Source: Betaproteobacteria bacterium
GTDB lineage: Bacteria; Pseudomonadota; Gammaproteobacteria; Burkholderiales; SG8-39
DNA length: 44,305 nt
Reading direction: 5' to 3'
Assembly (NCBI GenBank): GCA_947466535.1
Contig: CANIEV010000010.1
Coordinates: 1 to 44,305 of the forward strand
Both the position numbers and the translations under genes were made by a program. This document shows positions 37,705 through 44,305 of this stretch, piece by piece. The first letter of the stretch is position 1. Each line of letters starts with the position of its first letter. The notes under the pieces were generated by a model that was not told the origin of the DNA, ran no database searches, and was given only the letters and a program-made list of their open reading frames with translations.

Positions 37705-38868
37705 ATGGCCAACAGGGACACACCCGACCGCGAGCTGTTCGGCATCCTTTCCGAGCTGATCGCGATTGATTCGACGTTTCCGCCGGGCGACACCCGCCGC
37801 ATTGCCGACTGGGCGGCAGCACGGCTGGCACGTGCGGGCTATGCAACCGAAACCGTGGCGGGCGTGCCGGAGATGTCGAACGCGGTCGCACGCCTTGGCA
37901 GCGGCAAGCCATCGCTTGTCTTCAACGTGCATTACGACACCATCGGCCCCGGCGAACGTGCGGCCTGGTCGGGTGATCCGTTCAAGGCGGAGCTTCGCGA
38001 TGGCCGTATCTACGGACTCGGTGCGGGGAATTGCAAGGGACCAATGGCGGCGCAGGTCTGGGCTGCAGAGGAAGTTGCCCGTCGCGGCGGTCCTGCGCGC
38101 GGCGAGCTGGTTTTCACTTTCGTCGGCGACGAGGAGAGCCTCGGCGAGAACGGTCTTGCACTCCTGCGCGCTCGCGGCATCGTCAGGCCCGACATGCTTG
38201 TGGTAGGCGCGCAGACCGAAAACCAGCTGATCATCGCCGAGCGCGGCGTGCTCTGGACGAAGATCCGCACCCGGGGCCGCGCGGCACACGCCGGCCTCGC
38301 GCCCGAGGGGGACAGCGCGATCCTGCGCATGATGCGGGTGATTGCGGCGATCGAGCGCGATTTCGCGCCGAAGATCGCGCAGCGGCGCTCCGGCACGCTG
38401 CAGGCGATGATCAACATCGGCCGTATTCGCGGCGGCAGCAACACGAACGTGGTGCCCGATTTCTGCGAGATCGAGGTCGACAGGCGCCTGGTGCCGGAGG
38501 AAACGGTGGAGGGCGCGCTGGCCGAACTTGAGCAGGCAGCGCTCGCCGCGGGCGAACCTGCGGGCACGGTGGAAGTCGAGCGCATCACCGGCACCCGAGG
38601 TTTTCGCGGCAGCGAGAGCGGGCCCTGCGTGCGTGCTTTTGGCGAAGCGATCTCTGATCGCACCGGAAAGCCCGCGAAATTCCTCGACGTGGTGGGCGTG
38701 TTCGACGGTCGCTGGTTTGCGGGTGACGGCATCGAGATACTCGATTTCGGCCCGGGCGAGGGCGCCGAAGGCCACAAGCCCAACGAATCGATGCCGCTGG
38801 ATCAGCTGGTGGATGCGGCGCTCATCCAGGTGGATGCGATCGGGTCGCTACTTGGTCTTCGTAAGTAA
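37705..38868 (+). CDS. M20 family metallopeptidase/amidohydrolase (ArgE/DapE-like)
   Basis: NVHYDTIGPGE, GLGAGNCKGPMAAQVWAAEE, FTFVGDEESLGENG, RGRAAHAGLAPEGDSAI. Confidence 0.93.
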   Translation: MANRDTPDRELFGILSELIAIDSTFPPGDTRRIADWAAARLARAGYATETVAGVPEMSNAVARLGSGKPSLVFNVHYDTIGPGERAAWSGDPFKAELRDGRIYGLGAGNCKGPMAAQVWAAEEVARRGGPARGELVFTFVGDEESLGENGLALLRARGIVRPDMLVVGAQTENQLIIAERGVLWTKIRTRGRAAHAGLAPEGDSAILRMMRVIAAIERDFAPKIAQRRSGTLQAMINIGRIRGGSNTNVVPDFCEIEVDRRLVPEETVEGALAELEQAALAAGEPAGTVEVERITGTRGFRGSESGPCVRAFGEAISDRTGKPAKFLDVVGVFDGRWFAGDGIEILDFGPGEGAEGHKPNESMPLDQLVDAALIQVDAIGSLLGLRK

Positions 38869-39016
38869 ATCCTGAACATTCATTTAGCAGACCCAGCAAG
38901 GACGCCTGAAAGCGGGTAAACGGCGATCAGTTCTGATTCATATTACGGGTTTGTTTGATACGTCTGCATGCCGGGGATGCGGAAGAATTCCATTCCGCTG
39001 CGGTGATTCCGGTCCG

Positions 39017-39709
39017 CTAGAAATCCCTGATCTGTGTTTTCTCGTAGACGGTGACGATGCGCCTGCCGTCCCAGCAGTAGCCAAAGTGCGGGCCTTGCAC
39101 GCAGTTCGAAAGCACTGGCGCCCGGAACACGCCGGCGCATTCGCCGCCCGGATCGCGCACGCTGTCGTACACGACACCGTTCGAACCCGCACTGCGCAAG
39201 CTCCTGCCCATCGCTTGGCCGGGGGCATGGTTCACCGGGTCGTAGACGTCTGCCAGATCGCGCCGTCCTCGTATGTCGTGAAGCTCGCCGCGAAGATCGG
39301 CATAGTAGGCGCGCATGTCGATCTCGATCGGGCCTTCCCGGGTTCGTTCAAGAAACTGTGCACGGTGATGCATCGTTTCGGCGATCGCGGTGTCGAGCGA
39401 ACGCGCCGCGTAGTACACGCCCCATGTGCCGTCGCTGAAGCGGCTGCCTTCCGGGTTGAGATGCGTGAACGCGGCCATGATTGGCTGGGTCCCGGGTCCG
39501 GTGATGCGGTCTTCCGGCGTCACCAGCGAGAGTTGTCCCGCTTCCTGCCGCAGGCGCGGATTGGTCATGGCTTCGACCGCGAAAACCGAATCGAGATCCT
39601 CGGGCGAGGCCACCCGGTCATACAGTCCTGTGGGCGGAAAGCGGCTGGGGATCAGCCGGTAACAGGGCGTCCACGCCACTGCAGACACGGCAGGCACTAC
39701 AGCGATCAA
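39017..39709 (-). CDS. RES domain-containing toxin
   Basis: CYRLIPSRFPPTGLYDRV...SRFSDGTWGVYYAARSLDTAIAETMHHRAQFLE...GSNGVVYDSVRDPGGECAGVFRAPVLSNC; TTG 39709 or GTG 39697 start, overlaps antitoxin stop. Confidence 0.88.
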   Translation of the reverse strand: MIAVVPAVSAVAWTPCYRLIPSRFPPTGLYDRVASPEDLDSVFAVEAMTNPRLRQEAGQLSLVTPEDRITGPGTQPIMAAFTHLNPEGSRFSDGTWGVYYAARSLDTAIAETMHHRAQFLERTREGPIEIDMRAYYADLRGELHDIRGRRDLADVYDPVNHAPGQAMGRSLRSAGSNGVVYDSVRDPGGECAGVFRAPVLSNCVQGPHFGYCWDGRRIVTVYEKTQIRDF

Positions 39710-40113
39710 GCCCAGCCGCCCCGTTGGGCATCGAGATACTGGCGCACGACATAAAGGTCCGACACTTGGCCCGAGAGCATGCGTTCGAGTGCGCTGCGTC
39801 CACCGAACATCGGCGCGGTATTCGGCTTGCGCACCCAGGTATCCGCCGCTGCCTCCTGCGGCAGCAGCACCTGCAGCGCCGAATAGATGCCGAAGATATA
39901 GGAAAGCCGCTCCAGCGTGTCCTGAGGCAGGGTCAGGTCCGTGATCTGTTTCCATCGGTAGAACGTTGATTTCGATGGATTTCCGAGCAGCGCTATCTGC
40001 TCCTTGCCGGAAAGGTTCCAAGCATCCGCAATGCGAAAGAAGGTCCGCAAAGCGGCACCGGAGACCTTGTGCGAGTCGAGTGCAGTGGGGGCTTCGTTCA
40101 GAACAGCGGACAT
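39706..40113 (-). CDS. Antitoxin of RES/Xre system (MbcA/ParS/Xre, DUF2384-type)
   Basis: IADAWNLSGKEQIALLGNPSKSTFYRWKQ...LERLSYIFGIYSALQVLLPQEAAADTWVRKPNTAPMFGGRSALERMLSGQVSDLYVVRQYLDAQRGGWA. Confidence 0.9.
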   Translation of the reverse strand: MSAVLNEAPTALDSHKVSGAALRTFFRIADAWNLSGKEQIALLGNPSKSTFYRWKQITDLTLPQDTLERLSYIFGIYSALQVLLPQEAAADTWVRKPNTAPMFGGRSALERMLSGQVSDLYVVRQYLDAQRGGWA

Positions 40114-40121
40114 GGCGAATT

Positions 40122-40160
40122 CCTAAAATGGGATCATTTAAAGATATATTCCATATTAGG
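40122..40160. promoter_or_regulatory. Candidate toxin-antitoxin operator
   Basis: Inverted repeat CCTAAAATGG (40122-40131) ... CCATATTAGG (40151-40160), 9 of 10 positions paired, 9 nt upstream of the antitoxin ATG. Confidence 0.55.
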
Positions 40161-40388
40161 ACAATAAGCGATGCGGATCAACAGTCGGCCAGACCCCTCG
40201 ACTTCCACAGCCTAGGCAATGCGCTATATAAATCGTCTGCCGGCTGACTCCTTGAAAGAGTCGCGGTTTGTGGCGACGACATCCACATGCATTTAGGGTG
40301 GATCTTCCCATGAGCCTGCGACCGTGGAGAATTCAGGCGGCGACTCTAGCAGCCGGGGTTCGGTTGCTATTGAACAGGGGCCTCGTGC

Positions 40389-40826
40389 ATGACGCGACTT
40401 TCCGGTTACAGGATCTGCGCCTGTCCACTCTGTGGACAGGAACGTCTTTTCCCCGCATACGGGTCGATCAATCTGACGACTGCCATACCGGACGATGTGT
40501 TCGAGTCGATGGGCCGGCCAGTGCAATGCGGTTGCGGAAATCGATTCTCGGTCGAGGAGGGCCGGTTTGTACGATGGGCAAAGGAAGTACTTTTTTGTCG
40601 GAATAACACGGAGTCGGCGAGATTTGTTCATGTCGTATCACGGCGTACCGCATCCGTATCTGAAAGAGATGCCGAAGGAGTATTTCGTGTTCGAGAAGAT
40701 CCCGTAAGCGCATATGGAATACGTATTGCTTACGCGATGGGAGTGGCAAATTTTATGTTCTCAGGGAAGCATTTGTATGCTGCGTGTGAGGGTGTGCGCA
40801 ATCTCGGAAAGCAGTGCTCCATCTGA
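40389..40826 (+). CDS. Zn-ribbon (CxxC...CxC) domain protein, uncharacterised; possibly the N-terminal part of a frameshifted gene with the next ORF
   Basis: YRICACPLCGQERLFPAYGSINLTTAIPDDVFESMGRPVQCGCGNRFSVEEGRFV; overlaps ORF 40714-41943 in another frame. Confidence 0.5.
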   Translation: MTRLSGYRICACPLCGQERLFPAYGSINLTTAIPDDVFESMGRPVQCGCGNRFSVEEGRFVRWAKEVLFCRNNTESARFVHVVSRRTASVSERDAEGVFRVREDPVSAYGIRIAYAMGVANFMFSGKHLYAACEGVRNLGKQCSI

Positions 40827-41943
40827 TGTATACAAATTATTCAAGATGGCGCCCCAGTTTAATCTGGGCGATGCCCATGCATTTGTAATTGCAGAGCTTT
40901 CGAATGGATGGCGAGTATCGGATACGCGAAGTCAATTTGGCGCCAGTGAGGTTGTCGAGGCGCTAAGCTTAGAGTCGGTAGTGTGCTTTTTCCCTTTAAC
41001 TTCAGATGAATTGGACGATCTTCAGGAAAAGGCGGTCGCTGGCGCGATATTGGTCGAGAGTCCAAGATTCGAGCATCAGTGGTTGGAATGGGTTAGTGAG
41101 AAGACAAAGGACTTGGTTTCGAAGTCTTCTGAAAAATTTGTGCGCGCTCTCGGTTTGGATGAATGGCTTTTTGAGGTCTCTGAGGCAATCAATAAAGCAA
41201 AAGACTTTGATGAAAATGATCCTTCGAATCACGGTAGCCTGATCGGATTATTTCTCAGCAATGAAAAGAAGATAGTAAAAGATGACCAAGCAAGATCAAA
41301 GGAAGGAACGTGCGCGCACGCGATTGCATGTGCAACTTTGTGGGCAAGTTTCGTCTGCGGTCGAACTGTTCCAGAAAATGATTCCGATTTACGGAAGCGA
41401 TTGGATATTCGATTAGAGCGGTACCTTGAGTGGCAATGCAGGGAGCCAAATTATTTGACCTCAGGTTTTCACCGCGAATTACAGGCACTTGAGCAAGAGG
41501 CTCCACGCGCATTTAACGAACTGCTAACACCAACAGGGCTCGGGATATACCTTCGCTTCTCAGTGGCAATTCAGTCCAGGCTACCGCCAGAGCCAACCGA
41601 CTTGGTGGCTGCCATCCTGAGGCTGCAACAGCTGGACGGTGGTCTAGCAGCAGCGGCATGCGCCTATTTAATCGGCCCCAAATTAACGCCACAGTTCATT
41701 CACTCAATTGCCATAGCGCTTGATGGAGAACGGTATCCATCAGTGGATTCGGTTTTAGCTGCGAAATCAATGGGGTTGGGGACGTTGGACACTTTACGGA
41801 AGCGTATCTCGGACTTGAAGACTGATTTAGACATTGACGAGACCGATATTGAGGCGGCAGAGAATCATTCCGAAGTGCATCAATCGGAAGCGGCTAGAAC
41901 ATCTGTTGCAGTAGTGGATGCTGACCCTGATAAAAAGGTTTAA
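40714..41943 (+). CDS. Uncharacterised 409-aa protein in an AT-rich islet
   Basis: Long ORF with normal amino-acid texture (MAPQFNLGDAHAFVIAELSNGWRVSDTRSQFGASEVVEALSLESVVCFFPL...); no family recognised; composition clearly lower in GC than neighbours. Confidence 0.7.
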   Translation: MEYVLLTRWEWQILCSQGSICMLRVRVCAISESSAPSDVYKLFKMAPQFNLGDAHAFVIAELSNGWRVSDTRSQFGASEVVEALSLESVVCFFPLTSDELDDLQEKAVAGAILVESPRFEHQWLEWVSEKTKDLVSKSSEKFVRALGLDEWLFEVSEAINKAKDFDENDPSNHGSLIGLFLSNEKKIVKDDQARSKEGTCAHAIACATLWASFVCGRTVPENDSDLRKRLDIRLERYLEWQCREPNYLTSGFHRELQALEQEAPRAFNELLTPTGLGIYLRFSVAIQSRLPPEPTDLVAAILRLQQLDGGLAAAACAYLIGPKLTPQFIHSIAIALDGERYPSVDSVLAAKSMGLGTLDTLRKRISDLKTDLDIDETDIEAAENHSEVHQSEAARTSVAVVDADPDKKV

Positions 41944-42048
41944 GTGAATAGATCGCATCGACGGATATGACATTCGTGCTTCTGCGACGCTAGGGAATAC
42001 TGCCAACGTTTTAGTGACGGTCTGTGACCCCTACACATGCGGTACGTC

Positions 42049-42888
42049 TCAAAGCGCCCCCGCCGCGAACGTATTGCAGTCCCGCGTCCGGCCCGAGTCC
42101 AGGCCCTTTTTGAACCAGCGCACGCGCTGCTCGGACGATCCGTGGGTAAAGGATTCGGGCACGACGCGGCCCTGGCTTTTCTGCTGCAGGCGGTCATCGC
42201 CAATGGCGGTGGCGGCATTGAGCGCTTCGGCGATGTCGCCCGGGTCCAGTTGATTCAGGGTGCCGGCATGGTTGCCCCAAACGCCGGCGTAGCAGTCGGC
42301 CTGCAGTTCCATGCGCACCGACGTCTGATTGGCTTGCGCTTTGGAGGCGCCCTCGCGCGCGCTCGCCATCTTCTGGAAGGTGCCGGTGAGCTTCTGCACG
42401 TGATGTCCCACTTCGTGCGCGATCACGTAGGCCTGTGCAAAGTCGCCCGGGGCCCGAAAGCGGCTTTGCAACTCGCGGAAGAACGCGAGATCGATATAGA
42501 GTTTCTCGTCGCCGGAGCAATAAAAGGGGCCGGTGGCGGATTGCGCCATGCCGCAGGCGGAACGTACCTGCCCGTCGAACAGGACCAGGGTGGGCGGACG
42601 GTACTCGGCGTTCGACTGCTCAAAGATCTTGCCCCAGACGGCTTCGGTGCTTCCGAGGACACGGGCGACAAACTGACCCGTCGCGTCGGCGGGTGCGCCT
42701 TTGGTCACTTTCCTCGTCTCGGCCTGGGGCATGACCTGTTCGGCCACATTCATCACCGTGCTCGGGTCGAACCCCAGGAAGTAGGCGACGACGGCAATCA
42801 CGATGCCACCGACGCCCAGGCCGCCGCCAATGCCGATGCCGCGCCGGTCTTCGACATTACTGCTGGGCTGCTGGTCGCCTAGTTGCAT
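42049..42888 (-). CDS. Neutral zinc metallopeptidase (YpfJ-like)
   Basis: N-terminal TM anchor after GIGIGGGLGVGGIVIAVVAYFLG; AYVIAHEVGHHVQ metal motif; MELQADCYAGVWG. Confidence 0.92.
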   Translation of the reverse strand: MQLGDQQPSSNVEDRRGIGIGGGLGVGGIVIAVVAYFLGFDPSTVMNVAEQVMPQAETRKVTKGAPADATGQFVARVLGSTEAVWGKIFEQSNAEYRPPTLVLFDGQVRSACGMAQSATGPFYCSGDEKLYIDLAFFRELQSRFRAPGDFAQAYVIAHEVGHHVQKLTGTFQKMASAREGASKAQANQTSVRMELQADCYAGVWGNHAGTLNQLDPGDIAEALNAATAIGDDRLQQKSQGRVVPESFTHGSSEQRVRWFKKGLDSGRTRDCNTFAAGAL

Positions 42889-43024
42889 CGATGTTGCGCC
42901 TCAATGGGGTAGGGGGATACGCGAGGCTGCTGATGAATCGCTAATTACAGTACTTGTGCCGGTTCGCAGACACCGTGCGCCAGCGCGCACAATGGCGGTT
43001 GTCACGACCAACCTGCACTCCAAC

Positions 43025-44038
43025 ATGAAATTATCGGTACTCGACCAATCAAGCGCCTCCAAAGGCAAGACCCAGGACGTGGCGATCCGCGAGACCCTCG
43101 CGCTCGCGCGTCATTGCGATGCCCTCGGTTACAGCCGTTACTGGGTGTCGGAGCATCACAACTCCGGAAACATCGTCGGCACCGCGCCCGAGGTGCTGAT
43201 GGCGGCGATTGCCGCCACCACGCAGCGAATCCGCGTCGGCAGCGCCGGCATCATGCTGCCGCATTACTCGGCGCTGAAGGTGGCCGAACAGTTCCGGGTG
43301 CTCGAGGCGATCGCACCCGGCCGGATCGACATGGGCGTGGGCCGCGCACCGGGATCGGACCAGCTCACCGCGCGGGCGCTGAATCCGCATCCGGACAACG
43401 TCGAAGACCACTTTCCTCGCCAGGTGCAGGAACTGCAGTACTGGGTGTCGGGCACGACCTTGCCGGAGGGGCATCCGTTTCGTCGCGTGGTGGCCAGCCC
43501 CACCGGACCGACGACCCCCGACCTGTGGATGCTCGGCAGCTCCGACTACGGCGCGCAACTCGCGGGCTACTTCGGCCTGCCCTATGCCTTTGCGTATTTT
43601 TTTGCGGAGGGCGTAGGCGTTGAGCAGGCGCTGGATCTGTACCGCAAGAACTTCCGCCCAAGTGCGTTGTACCCGAAGCCCAAGGCCACGATCTGCGTCT
43701 GGGCGCTTGCCGCCGACACCGACGAGGAGGCGCAGTGGCAGTTCAAGAGCCGCGAACGCTCGAGCATCGATCGTGATTTTGGCATCCGCCTGCCGCTGAT
43801 ACCGCCCGAGGAAGCCGCGGCGCGGGTGCTCAATCCCGCGGAGCAGGCGATATCCGAGCGACTGCGACGCAAGGCGATCATCGGGTCGGCCGCCACCGTG
43901 GCCGAGAAGCTGAATGATCTGGCAAAAAAGCTCGATCTGGACGAACTGGTGATCGTGACCTGGACCTATGATCCGGAGCCAAGGCGGCGTTCGTACGAGC
44001 TGCTGGCGGAGGCGTTTTCCCTCCCGAAGGCCGGGTAA
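43025..44038 (+). CDS. LLM class flavin-dependent oxidoreductase (luciferase-like)
   Basis: MKLSVLDQSSASKGKTQDVAIRETLALARHCDALGYSRYWVSEHHNSGNIVGTAPEVLMAAIAATTQRIRVGSAGIMLPHYSALKVAEQFRVLEAIAPGRIDMGVGRAPGSD. Confidence 0.95.
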   Translation: MKLSVLDQSSASKGKTQDVAIRETLALARHCDALGYSRYWVSEHHNSGNIVGTAPEVLMAAIAATTQRIRVGSAGIMLPHYSALKVAEQFRVLEAIAPGRIDMGVGRAPGSDQLTARALNPHPDNVEDHFPRQVQELQYWVSGTTLPEGHPFRRVVASPTGPTTPDLWMLGSSDYGAQLAGYFGLPYAFAYFFAEGVGVEQALDLYRKNFRPSALYPKPKATICVWALAADTDEEAQWQFKSRERSSIDRDFGIRLPLIPPEEAAARVLNPAEQAISERLRRKAIIGSAATVAEKLNDLAKKLDLDELVIVTWTYDPEPRRRSYELLAEAFSLPKAG

Positions 44039-44131
44039 AAGTCAAACATTTATTTTAAAACCCGGCAGCCCGTGCGTTAGAGCGGTCGATTGACGTCTAT
44101 TTCTGGTGCAATAGGCGAGCGACTCCACGGA

Positions 44132-44206
44132 GTCATTGCGAGGCGCGCAGCGACGAAGCAATCCCCCCGGGGCCTGTGAGATTGCTTCGCTTGCGCTCGC
44201 AATGAC
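44132..44206. repeat. Inverted-repeat element GTCATTGCGAGGCGCGCAGCGACGAAGCAATC...GATTGCTTCGCTTGCGCTCGCAATGAC
   Basis: Long imperfect inverted repeat visible directly; arms shared with 31546 and 12595 elements. Confidence 0.8.
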
Positions 44207-44296
44207 GGCGAGTTGCGGCCGGATCAGGCCTTCAGCACCGCTATCGTTCGCTCGCAATGACGGCGAACTGCGGCCGTATCAGGCCTTCAGAACCGC
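44195..44296. repeat. Two imperfect tandem units, period 55 (GCTCGCAATGACGGCGA..TGCGGCCG.ATCAGGCCTTCAG.ACCGC)
   Basis: 44195-44241 and 44250-44296 differ at only a few positions. Confidence 0.75.
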
Positions 44297-44305
44297 CAAT
44301 GCAAA

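Noticed and set aside
38982-39003. GCGGAA-GAATTCCA-TTCCGC inverted repeat as a copy of the GntR operator
   Set aside because: Shares only short TTCC half-sites with the 25404/32411 motif and lies downstream of the RES gene, not at a promoter; possibly a bidirectional terminator, but unsupported.

Overview
This is a high-GC proteobacterial window, probably betaproteobacterial. It is dominated by two large catabolic and transport gene clusters, followed by a small accessory islet. (1) About 1-19339, minus strand: one long, tightly packed, operon-like array downstream of a divergent LysR regulator. In transcription order it holds TRAP dctP-dctQ-dctM, an iorA-like / iorB-like / second iorA-like set of 2-oxoacid:ferredoxin oxidoreductase genes, a Rieske dioxygenase alpha/beta pair, a second dctP, two tandem molybdenum hydroxylase large subunits (coxL type), an enolase-superfamily enzyme, a VOC protein, coxM, and coxS (truncated by the window edge). 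Three different machines show the same pattern: one shared partner with a duplicated catalytic or specificity subunit. (2) About 20435-25318: 3-hydroxyacyl-CoA dehydrogenase, Bug/TTT solute receptor, hydroxyacid-oxoacid transhydrogenase-like Fe-ADH, TSUP permease, and a translationally coupled secreted ankyrin protein. (3) About 25551-38868: two NitT/TauT-type ABC operons around a GntR regulator, carrying an amidohydrolase, acetamidase/formamidase, SDR, dihydropyrimidinase/allantoinase-like cyclic amidohydrolase and M20 hydrolase. Both operon promoters carry the same TTCCAAATTCC-type palindromic motif. A synonymous-only remnant of a second SDR gene lies behind an inverted hairpin element. (4) About 39017-41943: a RES/Xre toxin-antitoxin pair with a palindromic operator, next to a visibly AT-richer, possibly frameshifted Zn-ribbon plus orphan protein. 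(5) A neutral zinc metallopeptidase, an LLM flavin oxidoreductase and terminal dispersed repeats. No tRNA, rRNA, CRISPR or transposase was recognised. All family calls come from reading the translations; no database search was run.
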